Origin: Arthrobacter sp. PvP023
GTDB lineage: Bacteria; Actinomycetota; Actinomycetes; Actinomycetales; Micrococcaceae
DNA length: 64,000 nucleotides
Assembly (NCBI RefSeq): GCF_017832975.1
Contig: NZ_JAFIBI010000001.1
Location: 620,001-684,000, forward strand
Direction: 5' to 3'
The position numbers were made by a program, and so were the translations under genes. Within the stretch, counting starts at the first letter, position 1. The number at the start of each line of letters is the position of its first letter. Shown one piece after another: positions 1-8,742 of the stretch. The notes under the pieces were generated by a model, which had not been told where the DNA came from, did not search any database, and saw nothing but the letters and a program-made list of their open reading frames with translations.

Positions 1-858
1 CCAGTTGCCGTCCGTGAAGGTGATCCCGATCCCCATCACGTTGAAGCGCGGGTCCTTCAGGATTGCGTTGTGGGCGGGCGAGCCCTTCCACCACTCCACA
101 AGCTGTGCTGCGTCGCGGTCCCAGCGGACGGCAATGACCTCGCCGGCGCCGTTGGTGGGGCTGAGGGCCCGCGAATCGGTCCAGAAGCTGGAGCGGTGCT
201 CGATCACTTCCCTGGACGCGATGCTGTCGGACCACTCCTGGGCCATGGCGGCCACTGTGGCGTGGTACTTCACGGCGGGCAGTCCGAACGAAGCGCGGTA
301 GCTGTTGATGGCGTTGAACACCGCCAGGATCTGGGACGACGCGTCGTCCCGGACCAGGGCCTGCGTGGTCAGTGATTCGGTCCGGAGGGCTTCGGTGCCT
401 GTCGTGGGTGCAGGCTGGGTCTGCGGCCCGGCCGGGGTGAGGGCCGCGAGATCGGCGTCGGTTGCGGACAACGGGGGAATGGACGCCGGCTCGGGCGGGG
501 AGTCCGTTGATGACAGAGGCTGAGTGTCGGTGGAGAGTGCGCCGACGCCGCCGCCTGCGTCGGTCGTTCCTGAGGTATCGGCCAAAGCGGCAGTTGTGCC
601 GCCCGGGTCCACTGCCGTGATGTCCGGGTCCACGGCGGGGATGAGGCGCCGCCCCGGCGCGTCATCCGCAGTGCCCGTGCCGCCGTCGTACACGAACGAC
701 GGCGGGCCGAGGGCAACGCTCTGCGCCTGCCGGGCCGCCACGGAGGACACATCGGGTTCCGGGCTTGAGGAAGGTCCCCCCAGCTGGCCGGCCGCAGGCG
801 GTATGAGCGCCAGTGCGCAGATCATGGCTGCCAGTGTCCGTGCCGAAATCTTCCTCAA
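1..858 (-). CDS. Secreted CAP-domain (SCP/PR-1-like) protein, truncated by window edge
   Basis: The frame stays open to base 1, so the C-terminus is missing; about 286 residues are visible. A signal peptide (RKISARTLAAMICALALIPP) is followed by a roughly 140-residue Pro/Thr/Ala/Asp-rich linker. From about residue 180 a CAP domain begins: NAINSYRASFGLPAV, then EWSDSIASREVIEHRSS, then VEWWKGSPAHNAIL, with the family's conserved histidines in IEHR and PAHN. I chose TTG at 858 because GGGG lies just upstream and the signal peptide then starts cleanly; an in-frame GTG at 912 is the alternative. The protein is probably exported or wall-associated. CAP proteins of actinobacteria have no single known function. 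Confidence 0.8.
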   Translation of the reverse strand, partial: MRKISARTLAAMICALALIPPAAGQLGGPSSSPEPDVSSVAARQAQSVALGPPSFVYDGGTGTADDAPGRRLIPAVDPDITAVDPGGTTAALADTSGTTDAGGGVGALSTDTQPLSSTDSPPEPASIPPLSATDADLAALTPAGPQTQPAPTTGTEALRTESLTTQALVRDDASSQILAVFNAINSYRASFGLPAVKYHATVAAMAQEWSDSIASREVIEHRSSFWTDSRALSPTNGAGEVIAVRWDRDAAQLVEWWKGSPAHNAILKDPRFNVMGIGITFTDGNW

Positions 859-1014
859 GCCAACCCCAGATCCGTCGGTGCCGCCTCCATCAGTGGGGAG
901 TGCAACCGTCACAGCCGCAACATCAGACTCATCCTGTATCGGAGATGACGTTCCTTATCAGCAGTAACAGTAACCCCGGACAACGGGCTCGGCAATGGTG
1001 CGGTATTTTTGAGT

Positions 1015-1590
1015 GTGCTGATCTCTGACCGCGATATTCGTGCCGAAATTGATTCCCAACGGATTGTCCTGGATCCGTATGACCCGGTGATGGTCCAGCC
1101 GTCCTCCGTGGACGTCCGGATCGACCGGTTCTTCCGGTTGTTCGACAACCACAAGTACGCGCACATCGACCCCGCCGAGGACCAGCCTGAGCTGACGCGC
1201 CTCGTGGAAGTGGACCGCGGAGAGCCGTTCATCCTCCACCCGGGCGAGTTTGTGCTGGGCTCCACCTACGAAACCGTCACCTTGCCGGACGACATAGCGG
1301 CACGGCTCGAAGGAAAGTCCTCGCTGGGCCGGCTGGGGCTGCTGACGCACTCCACCGCAGGGTTCATCGATCCCGGGTTCTCCGGACACGTCACGCTGGA
1401 GCTTTCCAACATGGCCACGCTGCCCATCAAGCTGTGGCCCGGCATGAAGATCGGCCAGCTGTGCTTCTTCAAGCTCAGCTCCGCCGCCGAATTCCCCTAC
1501 GGCTCCGGTGAGTACGGCAACCGCTACCAGGGCCAGCGCGGTCCCACCGCCAGCCGCAGCTACCTGAACTTCCACCGCACCGAGATCTGA
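1015..1590 (+). CDS. dcd: dCTP deaminase (probably dUMP-forming)
   Basis: A 191-residue protein very close to mycobacterial Dcd, the bifunctional enzyme that converts dCTP to dUMP for thymidylate synthesis without releasing dUTP. Visible family motifs are [21 protein letters not shown], the catalytic segment [20 protein letters not shown], and the C-terminal [12 protein letters not shown] that closes on the nucleotide. The GTG at 1015 gives the usual N-terminus ([11 protein letters not shown]); an in-frame TTG at 1009 would add two residues. The stop codon TGA is the first TGA of a tandem repeat array. The bifunctional assignment rests on overall similarity to the mycobacterial enzyme, not on a tested residue. 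Confidence 0.95.
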   Translation: MLISDRDIRAEIDSQRIVLDPYDPVMVQPSSVDVRIDRFFRLFDNHKYAHIDPAEDQPELTRLVEVDRGEPFILHPGEFVLGSTYETVTLPDDIAARLEGKSSLGRLGLLTHSTAGFIDPGFSGHVTLELSNMATLPIKLWPGMKIGQLCFFKLSSAAEFPYGSGEYGNRYQGQRGPTASRSYLNFHRTEI

Positions 1591-1698
1591 GAGAGCGTCG
1601 CTGAAAAGGCGGCAGGATCTGAGAGAGCGTCGCTGAAAAAAGGCGGCAGGATCTGAGAGAGCGTCGCTGAAAAGGCGGCAGGATCTGAGAGAGCGTCA
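1585..1698. repeat. 32-base tandem repeat array, locus 1 (about 3.5 copies)
   Basis: Units at 1585-1616 (32 bases), 1617-1650 (34, two extra A), 1651-1682 (32) and a partial unit 1683-1698. Each begins ATCTGAGAGAGCGTCGCTGA and ends GGCGGCAGG. The array fills the whole gap between two convergent genes: the first unit supplies the dcd stop codon and the partial unit contains the antiporter stop codon on the other strand. Related units occur at 26271-26360 and 26984-27065. Confidence 0.95.
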
Positions 1699-2886
1699 GA
1701 TGGGGCGGGCGGCCGGCCGGGGTTTTGCCGGGCGGCGCAGCATCTTCACGACCGGCTCCACGTAGCGTGCCGCCAGCGGGCCCATGATGGCCATGATGAG
1801 CACGTAGGCCGTGGCCAGCGCCGCGAGATCGTGCGGCACCACACCGGAAGCCACTGCCAGGCCGGCGATGACGATGGAGAACTCACCGCGCGCAATCAGT
1901 GCTGCTCCCGCACGGAACCGGCCCGGCAGGCCAATTCCTGCCCGCTTGGCCGCCCAGATTCCCGTGATCATCTTGGTGGCGGCGGTGAGGACAGCCAGGA
2001 TCAGCGCCCATCCCAGTACCGGCGGGATGGATGATGGGTCGGTGTTGAGGCCGAAGACCACGAAGAAGATGGCCGCGAAGAGGTCCCGGAGGGGTTCGAG
2101 GATCCGCGTTGCGCTGTGCGCCGTGGCGCCGGAAATGGCGATGCCCAGCATGAAGGCCCCCACCGCGGCCGAGACCTGCATGGCGGCGGCGAGGCCGGCA
2201 ACCAGGAGCGCGGCGCCGAGAAGGTTCAGCAGGAACACCTCGGAATTTTCGCTGTGCACTGCCTTGGACACGTGGTGCCCGTGCCGGAGGGCCACTACCA
2301 GCACCACGGTGACCACGCCGAGCGATATTCCGACGGTCTGCAGCCCCACCAGGAAACTGACCCCGGCCAGCGTGGCGGTGAGGACGGGCAGGTAGACGGC
2401 CATCGCCAGGTCCTCGAAGACCAGGATGGACAGGACCACCGGGGTTTCGCGGTTACCGATCCGGCCGAGGTCCGTAATCACCTTGGCTGCGATGCCGGAG
2501 GACGAGATGTATGTGACGCCGCCCATCACCATCGCTCCCACCAGGCCCCAGCCCAGCAGCAGGGCCAGGCCCGCCCCCGGAATGAAGTTCAGGACGAGGT
2601 CCAGGACGCCGGCCTTCCACGACCGCCGGAGGCCGGTGACCAGCTCAGCCGCCGTATATTCCAATCCGAGCATAAGTAGCAGCAGGATGACGCCGATCTC
2701 GCCGGAAAGATGCGCGAATTCGTGCATGCCTTCCAGCTTGACCAGTCCGCCGGCCCCGAAAAACAGCCCGCCCACCAAATACAGGGGAATGGGGGACATC
2801 CCGATCCGCCCGGCCAGCCTGGCCAGCAGGCCAAGGCAGAACACGACGGCCCCCAGTTCGATGAGGGTTAGCGCGAGCGGATCCAT
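1696..2886 (-). CDS. khtU: CPA2-family cation:proton antiporter (KhtU-like)
   Basis: A 396-residue polytopic membrane protein of the Na+/H+ exchanger (CPA2) family with about 11-12 hydrophobic segments. It lacks the C-terminal TrkA-N domain of KefB/KefC. Its length matches Bacillus KhtU (about 400 residues), and its partner encoded five bases upstream resembles KhtT, so K+/H+ exchange is the likely activity. The frame extends upstream, but ATG at 2886 (MDPLALTLIELGAV) is the first start after the preceding stop and begins directly with the first membrane helix. The stop codon lies in the last unit of the tandem repeat array. The ion is inferred from the pairing. Confidence 0.85.
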   Translation of the reverse strand: MDPLALTLIELGAVVFCLGLLARLAGRIGMSPIPLYLVGGLFFGAGGLVKLEGMHEFAHLSGEIGVILLLLMLGLEYTAAELVTGLRRSWKAGVLDLVLNFIPGAGLALLLGWGLVGAMVMGGVTYISSSGIAAKVITDLGRIGNRETPVVLSILVFEDLAMAVYLPVLTATLAGVSFLVGLQTVGISLGVVTVVLVVALRHGHHVSKAVHSENSEVFLLNLLGAALLVAGLAAAMQVSAAVGAFMLGIAISGATAHSATRILEPLRDLFAAIFFVVFGLNTDPSSIPPVLGWALILAVLTAATKMITGIWAAKRAGIGLPGRFRAGAALIARGEFSIVIAGLAVASGVVPHDLAALATAYVLIMAIMGPLAARYVEPVVKMLRRPAKPRPAARPI

Positions 2887-2891
2887 GCCGC

Positions 2892-3374
2892 TCAGCCGTT
2901 GCGCAGGATATCGGCTGCTGTATCGAGGCCTTCTTGAGTTCCGACCGCCACGAGCAGGTCGCCGGGGTGAAGGACGACGTCCGGCCCCGGGGAGGGGAGC
3001 ACCTCGCCTTCCCGCATGATGGCGACGATGGAGACGCCGCTGCGGGTGCGGATGCAGGCTTTGCCCATGGGCTGGTTGTGGAACGGTGAGTCCCCGCCGA
3101 TGGAGAACTGGCGGGTGACGATCCCCGGGATTTCGCGGTGCTCTTCGGACAGCTGCATGGCCAGGCGCTGCCCGCCCAGCAGGTTGCCCAGAGCCGCCGC
3201 TTCGTCGGCGGTCAGCGGGATGGACGCCTGGCACGTGTCAGGATCGTCCCAGGTGGAAACGATCAGCTCGGTCTGACCTTCGCGGTATTCCACCACGCCG
3301 ATTCGGCGGCCTGAAGCCGTCATGAAATCCTTACGCCTGCCGAGGCCAGGGAGGTCTGTCTCATCCACGTTCAT
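2892..3374 (-). CDS. khtT: Cation:proton antiporter regulatory subunit, TrkA-C domain (KhtT-like)
   Basis: A 160-residue soluble protein. The first half (GRRIGVVEYREGQTELIVST) matches the N-terminal domain of KhtT-type regulators. The second half, from about residue 85, is an RCK_C/TrkA-C domain ending in the typical VLHPGDLLVAVGTQEGLDTA segment, which in relatives binds a nucleotide such as c-di-AMP. It lies five bases upstream of the antiporter gene and is probably co-transcribed and physically partnered with it. The ligand cannot be read from this sequence. Confidence 0.85.
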   Translation of the reverse strand: MNVDETDLPGLGRRKDFMTASGRRIGVVEYREGQTELIVSTWDDPDTCQASIPLTADEAAALGNLLGGQRLAMQLSEEHREIPGIVTRQFSIGGDSPFHNQPMGKACIRTRSGVSIVAIMREGEVLPSPGPDVVLHPGDLLVAVGTQEGLDTAADILRNG

Positions 3375-3437
3375 GGCACCAGCCTAGTCCGCGAAGAGGG
3401 CGTTGGGGTGTCGAAACCACGAATTGCCGGCGGGACC

Positions 3438-4841
3438 TCAGTCCGCAGGAACCACGGCGATTTCCACCTTTCCGGGCGCCTTGACCGGCAGCAGCACCAG
3501 CAGCCCTGCGAGGAGCACCACCATGATGCCGAGGATGCCCCAGCGCTGGGCTTCGCCAGGTGCCACAAGCGGTGACGCCACCGCGATGCAGAGCGTGAAA
3601 AGTGTTGGTGCCAGGAAGCTGACCGCCCGGCCGGTGGTGGCGTAGAGGCCAAAGAGCTCCCCGGATTCGCCATGGGGTGCCAGCCGGGCAAGGTACGCGC
3701 GGGAGGAGGACTGGGCCGGTCCAACGAAGAGGCACAGGAACAGCCCGAAGACCCAGAACGTGGTGGTGCCGGCCCAGGCCTGGCCGAAGAAGACATAGCT
3801 GCCGTTGCCCAGGACCAGGATGACCGTGCCCGCAATCAGCAGTCCGACGAGCGAGCCGAGGATGACGGCTTTTGGCCCGATTCGGTCGTCCAGGAAGCCG
3901 CCGATCATGGCACCGACAGCCGCAACGATGTTGCCGAAGATGGCAAAGAAGATGACTTCCTTCAGTTGGAAACCGAAGGTTCCCGCGGCGATGATCCCGC
4001 CAAAAGTAAAGACGGCGGCCAGGCCGTCACGGAAGATGGCGCTGGCGAGGAGGAAGAAAATGGTGTGCGGGCTGGTCCGGTAGATCGCCTTGATGCGGCG
4101 TATGAGCAACCCGTAGGAAGCCAGGAACCCCAGCTTCGGACCCTGCTGCGGCCTGGGCAGTTCCGGCACGGCGAACAGGACGGGCAACGCAAAGATGAAA
4201 AACCAGAGGGCGGAGAACACCGCCACGAGGCGGATGTTGAGGCTCTCTTCGGTGGACGCGCCGAACCACGCGAAGCTGGGCTGGACGAACAGCTGCAGCA
4301 CGATCAGCAGGGCGACGATGCCGCCCAGGTAGCCCATGCCCCAGCCGAAGCCGCTCACCTTGCCGATGTTCTTTGGGGTGGAAATCTGCGCCAGCATGGC
4401 GTTGTAGTTCACCCCGGCGAACTCGAAGAAAACGTTCCCCAGCGCGATCAGTGTGACGCCCAGCAGCAGGAACTCCGGCCGCGGAAACACGAAAAAGCAC
4501 AATCCGGTGAGGACCGCGACGGCGGCCGTGTTGACCCCGAGCCACAGCTTCCGGCGGCCGCCGGTGTCCGAACGCTGGCCCGTTACCGGCGCCAGAAGGG
4601 CGATGGCCGCCCCGGCAATCGCCAGCGCGCCGCCGAGCACTGCGGAGGCCTGGTCTTCTCCGCCGAAGGCGTTGGAGGTCAGGTACACCGTGAACACGAA
4701 CGTGGTCATCACGGCGTTGAAGGCCGCCGAGCCCCAGTCCCATGCGGCCCACGCGAGGACCTTGCCCTTGCTGGTGGCCGACGTTCCGGACTCCAGTTCG
4801 GACGGGGGCTGGGTGGCCGCGGAAGCGGCGACGGGGTTCAT
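3438..4841 (-). CDS. MFS transporter, UMF1/Atg22-like family
   Basis: A 467-residue protein with 12 predicted membrane helices. The opening segment KVLAWAAWDWGSAAFNAVMT with its WDWG motif is characteristic of the UMF1 (YxiO/Atg22-like) branch of the major facilitator superfamily. The real start is ATG at 4841 (MNPVAASAATQPP); the open frame further upstream runs into the divergent promoter region shared with mrpA. Bacterial members have no well-established substrate, so none is assigned. Confidence 0.85.
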   Translation of the reverse strand: MNPVAASAATQPPSELESGTSATSKGKVLAWAAWDWGSAAFNAVMTTFVFTVYLTSNAFGGEDQASAVLGGALAIAGAAIALLAPVTGQRSDTGGRRKLWLGVNTAAVAVLTGLCFFVFPRPEFLLLGVTLIALGNVFFEFAGVNYNAMLAQISTPKNIGKVSGFGWGMGYLGGIVALLIVLQLFVQPSFAWFGASTEESLNIRLVAVFSALWFFIFALPVLFAVPELPRPQQGPKLGFLASYGLLIRRIKAIYRTSPHTIFFLLASAIFRDGLAAVFTFGGIIAAGTFGFQLKEVIFFAIFGNIVAAVGAMIGGFLDDRIGPKAVILGSLVGLLIAGTVILVLGNGSYVFFGQAWAGTTTFWVFGLFLCLFVGPAQSSSRAYLARLAPHGESGELFGLYATTGRAVSFLAPTLFTLCIAVASPLVAPGEAQRWGILGIMVVLLAGLLVLLPVKAPGKVEIAVVPAD

Positions 4842-5062
4842 AGGCTGAATGCTATCCGCCCCCGGCGATACGGCGAACCATTTGCAACGGCGAGTGAACA
4901 GTCGGCGGAAACTCCCGGGCGCCGGTGAGAATCCGCCCCGGACAGCACGGGCACGTGGCAAAAGTGTTTGCATCCGCTTGATAAACTGTGTGCACCGAAC
5001 CTGACGAATGACCGCCTGCTCCAACTTTTGACAATCGAATTCCTGACGTTGCGGAGACACCA

Positions 5063-8000
5063 GTGATCACAGTCCTTGCCGTGCATTTCGCGGTGGCTGC
5101 CGTGGCGCCGTTCTTCTTCCGAAAGTTCCGCAGGAACACGTTCTACGGGCTGGCGGCGGTCCCCGCCGGCTCATTCGTCTGGCTGCTCCTGCAGCGCGAC
5201 GCCGTGTACCAGGGAGCATACGGGCAGGCCTCCGCCGCCCCACCTTTCACGGGCAGCGCCGTCACGGAAATCCTTCCTTGGATCCCGGAACTCAAGATCG
5301 AGCTGGCGTTCCGGATGGACCCCTTGTCCTGGATCATGTCACTGCTGGTGCTCGGCGTGGGTGCCCTGGTGCTGGTCTACTGTGCGCGCTACTTCAAGAA
5401 CAAGGACAGCAACCTGGGCGGTTTCGGTGCCCAGCTCCTGGCCTTCGCGGGGGCGATGTTCGGCCTGGTCACGGCCGATGACCTGCTCCTGATGTTCATC
5501 TTCTGGGAACTCACCACCGTCCTGTCCTACCTGCTGATCGGCTACGCCCGCACCCGGCTCTCCGCCAGGCGCTCGGCCCTGCAGGCCCTGATGGTCACCA
5601 CGGCGGGCGGCCTGGCCATGCTGGTGGGCCTCATTATTCTGGGCTCCAGCGCCGGAACCTACCGGATCTCGGCCATCCTGGAACAGGCTCCCGGGCTGAC
5701 CACCGGGCCGGCAGCGGGGGCCGTGGGCGCCGCCGTCGTCCTGATCCTCATCGGTGCCGTGACCAAGTCCGCACTGATCCCGTTCCATTTCTGGCTCCCC
5801 GGAGCCATGGCGGCGCCCACACCGGTGAGCGCCTACCTCCATGCCGCGGCGATGGTGAAGGCCGGCGTCTACCTCGTGGCGCGGCTGGCGCCGGGCTTCG
5901 CGGAGACGGCGTACTGGCTGCCCATGGTGCTGGGACTCGGCCTGGCCACCATGCTGGTGGGCGGGTACCGCGCGCTGCGGCAGACCGACATCAAGCTGAT
6001 CCTGGCGTACGGCACGGTGAGCCAGCTCGGCTTCCTCACCATGGTGGTGGGCCTCGGCAAACCCGATGCGGCCCTGGCCGGGTTGGCCCTGCTCCTGGCC
6101 CACGGGCTCTTCAAGGCCACCCTGTTCCTGGTGGTGGGCATCATCGACCACCAGTCCGGAACCCGCGATCTCCGCAAGCTCTCCGGCGTCTACAAGTCCT
6201 CCCGTGCCCTGGCCGTGGTTGCGGCCATCGGTGCCGCGTCAATGGCCGGCATCCCCCCGCTGGCAGGCTTCGTGGCCAAGGAATCGGTGTTCGAGGCCTT
6301 CGTGCACTACGGCACGTCCGCTGATGCGGCCGGCTCCTGGGGCCTGGTGGTGCTCGGGGGACTGGTCCTGGGGTCCATCCTTACCTTCGCCTACAGCGCC
6401 CGTTTTATGTGGGGCGCCTTCGCGTCGAAGCCTGGCATCGACCCCACGCCGTTCAAGGCCATCAAGCCGTCCTTCCTCGCCGCCCCCGCCCTGCTGAGCC
6501 TGCTCACGATCGTCTACGGCCTGTGGCCGGCGCCGGTTGACGGCTGGATCCAGCCCTACGCCGCGGGATTCGTGCACGACGGCGGCGATCCGGCCACCGC
6601 CGCGGGACACCTCGCGCTGTGGCACGGACTCACGCCCGCGCTGGGCCTGACGGCCATCACCTTCGTGCTCGGCCTGGCGATGTTCTACGGCCGCAACCTG
6701 GTCGCCAGGGGCCAGAGCCTGGTACCGGCGTGGGTGGACGGCGACCGCGCCTACCAATTGACCATCGGTGCGCTGGATGACGTTGCCGTGTGGGTCACGG
6801 GACGCACGCAGCGTGGTTCGCTGTTCTTCTACCTCGCAGTGATCCTCACGGTGGCGTTCACCCTTCCGCTCACCGCCCTGCTCATCGCCGGGAAGCCCCT
6901 GCCGGACGGGCTGTACTTCATCGATCCCAATTCTCCGCTGCAGCTGGTGGCCGGGGCCGGCATCGTGATCGGGGCGCTGGCAGCCGTGCGGGCGAACAAG
7001 CGGTTCCTCGCGGTGCTGATGGTCTCCGTGACCGGCTACGGCATCGCCCTGATGTTCGCGCTGCAGGGCGCACCGGACCTCGCCCTGACCCAGATGCTGG
7101 TGGAAACCATCATCCTGGTGGCGTTTGTCCTGGCCATGCGCAGCCTGCCGGCCGAACTCCGGGACCGCACAGGCGGCAAGTACCGGGTGATCCGCGTGAT
7201 CATCGGGGCGGCGTTCGGAGTCACCATGATCTTCGTGGCCATCTACGCCATGGGCGCGCGGGTCGCGACGCCCGTCGCCCTGGAGTTCCCGAGGCTTGCC
7301 TACGAAGGCGGCGGGGGACTGAACATCGTCAACGTCACCCTCGTGGACATCCGGGCGTGGGACACCTTCGGCGAAATCTCCGTCCTGGCACTGGCCGCCA
7401 CCGGCGTCGCCAGCCTCATCTTCGTCAAGGGGCGCGGCGACGGCATCCGGGCCTCATCCTCCGTGGCCGAAGGAACAGTAGGCCGGCGCTCCGGTGCGGG
7501 CCAGAGCTCCCGTGACAGCGCCGCGCTGGCCCTGAGCCGCAAATTCGCGGCCTCCACCCGGGACGCCTGGCTCGTGGCAGGACGCACCATGGCCCCCGAG
7601 CGCCGCTCCATCATCTTCGAAGTGGTCACGCGGTTGGTGTTCCACTCGATGATCGTCTTCTCCATCTACCTCCTGCTCGCCGGTCACAACCTTCCGGGCG
7701 GCGGCTTCGCCGGCGGTCTGACGGCCGGGCTCGCCCTGACCATCCGCTACCTCGCCGGTGGCCGCTTCGAACTGCGGGAGGCCACGCCGGTGGGCGCGGG
7801 AACGCTCCTCGGAATCGGGCTGGCCACGGCGGCGGCGTCCGGAGTGGTGCCGCTCCTGCTGGGCGGGCAGGTGTTCCAGAGCGCCATCATCGAACTGTGG
7901 CTGCCGGTGTTCGGCGACATCAAGTTCGTCACCTCCACCATCTTCGACATCGGCGTCTACATCGTGGTGGTGGGCCTGGTGCTGGACGTGCTGCGCAGCC

Positions 8001-8107
8001 TGGGCGCAGAAATCGATGAGCACTTTGAAGAGAACCCCGAGGGCGAGACCGAAGGGCAGGAACCGGACGGGATTCCCGCCGAAACCACCGGGAGGGGGAA
8101 GGCATGA
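5063..8107 (+). CDS. mrpA: Na+/H+ antiporter subunit A with fused MrpB domain
   Basis: A 1014-residue membrane protein of the multisubunit Mrp (Mnh) antiporter, related to complex I subunit NuoL. The N-terminal 650 residues carry the proton-antiporter domain (RMDPLSWIMSLLVLGVGA, WLPGAMAAPTPVSAYLHAA). A second membrane block follows, and the last 150 residues from ERRSIIFEVVTRLVFHSMIV match MrpB, so A and B are one polypeptide and no separate mrpB exists. Translation starts at GTG 5063 behind GGAG. The complex uses the proton gradient to expel Na+ and helps with alkaline pH. It heads the six-gene operon and overlaps mrpC by four bases. Confidence 0.95.
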   Translation: MITVLAVHFAVAAVAPFFFRKFRRNTFYGLAAVPAGSFVWLLLQRDAVYQGAYGQASAAPPFTGSAVTEILPWIPELKIELAFRMDPLSWIMSLLVLGVGALVLVYCARYFKNKDSNLGGFGAQLLAFAGAMFGLVTADDLLLMFIFWELTTVLSYLLIGYARTRLSARRSALQALMVTTAGGLAMLVGLIILGSSAGTYRISAILEQAPGLTTGPAAGAVGAAVVLILIGAVTKSALIPFHFWLPGAMAAPTPVSAYLHAAAMVKAGVYLVARLAPGFAETAYWLPMVLGLGLATMLVGGYRALRQTDIKLILAYGTVSQLGFLTMVVGLGKPDAALAGLALLLAHGLFKATLFLVVGIIDHQSGTRDLRKLSGVYKSSRALAVVAAIGAASMAGIPPLAGFVAKESVFEAFVHYGTSADAAGSWGLVVLGGLVLGSILTFAYSARFMWGAFASKPGIDPTPFKAIKPSFLAAPALLSLLTIVYGLWPAPVDGWIQPYAAGFVHDGGDPATAAGHLALWHGLTPALGLTAITFVLGLAMFYGRNLVARGQSLVPAWVDGDRAYQLTIGALDDVAVWVTGRTQRGSLFFYLAVILTVAFTLPLTALLIAGKPLPDGLYFIDPNSPLQLVAGAGIVIGALAAVRANKRFLAVLMVSVTGYGIALMFALQGAPDLALTQMLVETIILVAFVLAMRSLPAELRDRTGGKYRVIRVIIGAAFGVTMIFVAIYAMGARVATPVALEFPRLAYEGGGGLNIVNVTLVDIRAWDTFGEISVLALAATGVASLIFVKGRGDGIRASSSVAEGTVGRRSGAGQSSRDSAALALSRKFAASTRDAWLVAGRTMAPERRSIIFEVVTRLVFHSMIVFSIYLLLAGHNLPGGGFAGGLTAGLALTIRYLAGGRFELREATPVGAGTLLGIGLATAAASGVVPLLLGGQVFQSAIIELWLPVFGDIKFVTSTIFDIGVYIVVVGLVLDVLRSLGAEIDEHFEENPEGETEGQEPDGIPAETTGRGKA

Positions 8108-8742
8108 GCGTCAACCTGACATTGCTGACCGTCATGGGCGCGCTCTATGCCTGCGGAATCTACCTGATCATGGAACGCAGCCTCACCAGGGTGCTGCTGG
8201 GCCTGATGCTGCTGGCCAACGCCACCAACCTGCTGATCCTGGCCACCGGCGGCTACGCCGGCCTGGCGCCCATGTTCAGCAAGGACACGGACCCCCGCGA
8301 CTACAACGACCCCCTCCCGCAGGCACTGATCCTGACATCGATCGTGATTTCCTTCGCAGTGACCGCTTTCATGCTGGGCATCATCTACCGGACCTGGGTG
8401 CTGGCCCGCCGCGATGAGATCCAGGACGACGTCGAGGACATCCGCGTCGCCGAGACCCCCAGCTTCGACGCGGAGGATGATTCCGAGATTCCGGTGGAGA
8501 CCTCAGAGTTCCCGCTGACCATGATTGGTTCGGACGGCAGGGGCATCAGTGATTCTGACCTGTCCGCGGACAACGGTTCCGCCGGCAGCGGTTCCGGCCG
8601 CGGCACGTCAGGCGGCGGCCCGGAAGGCGGCGTGGCCACCGTGAAGGCCGGCGACCGCAAGATCAAAGCCAAGGACGCCGCTGCGGAAGAGCAGCCCGGC
8701 TCCCAAAACGTGACACCCGGCCCGGAAGGAGGCGTGAAGTGA
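8104..8742 (+). CDS. mrpC: Na+/H+ antiporter subunit C, with long hydrophilic tail
   Basis: The first 110 residues are a normal MrpC/NuoK-like subunit with three hydrophobic helices (LLTVMGALYACGIYLIMERS, VLLGLMLLANATNLLIL, LILTSIVISFAVTAFMLGII). After about residue 110 comes a tail of roughly 100 residues rich in Asp, Glu, Gly and Ser that is absent from the short MrpC of other phyla; total length is 212. The tail should be cytoplasmic and looks disordered. Start and stop overlap the neighbouring mrp genes by four bases each, so translation is probably coupled. Confidence 0.93.
   Translation: MSVNLTLLTVMGALYACGIYLIMERSLTRVLLGLMLLANATNLLILATGGYAGLAPMFSKDTDPRDYNDPLPQALILTSIVISFAVTAFMLGIIYRTWVLARRDEIQDDVEDIRVAETPSFDAEDDSEIPVETSEFPLTMIGSDGRGISDSDLSADNGSAGSGSGRGTSGGGPEGGVATVKAGDRKIKAKDAAAEEQPGSQNVTPGPEGGVK

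Noticed and set aside
1585..1698. Possible CRISPR array
   Set aside because: The whole 32-base unit is repeated, without unique spacers, and no cas genes are present. It is a plain tandem repeat.
2887..3234. N-terminal extension of the KhtU-like antiporter
   Set aside because: It overlaps the KhtT-like gene in another frame and has no family similarity; ATG 2886 gives the normal length.
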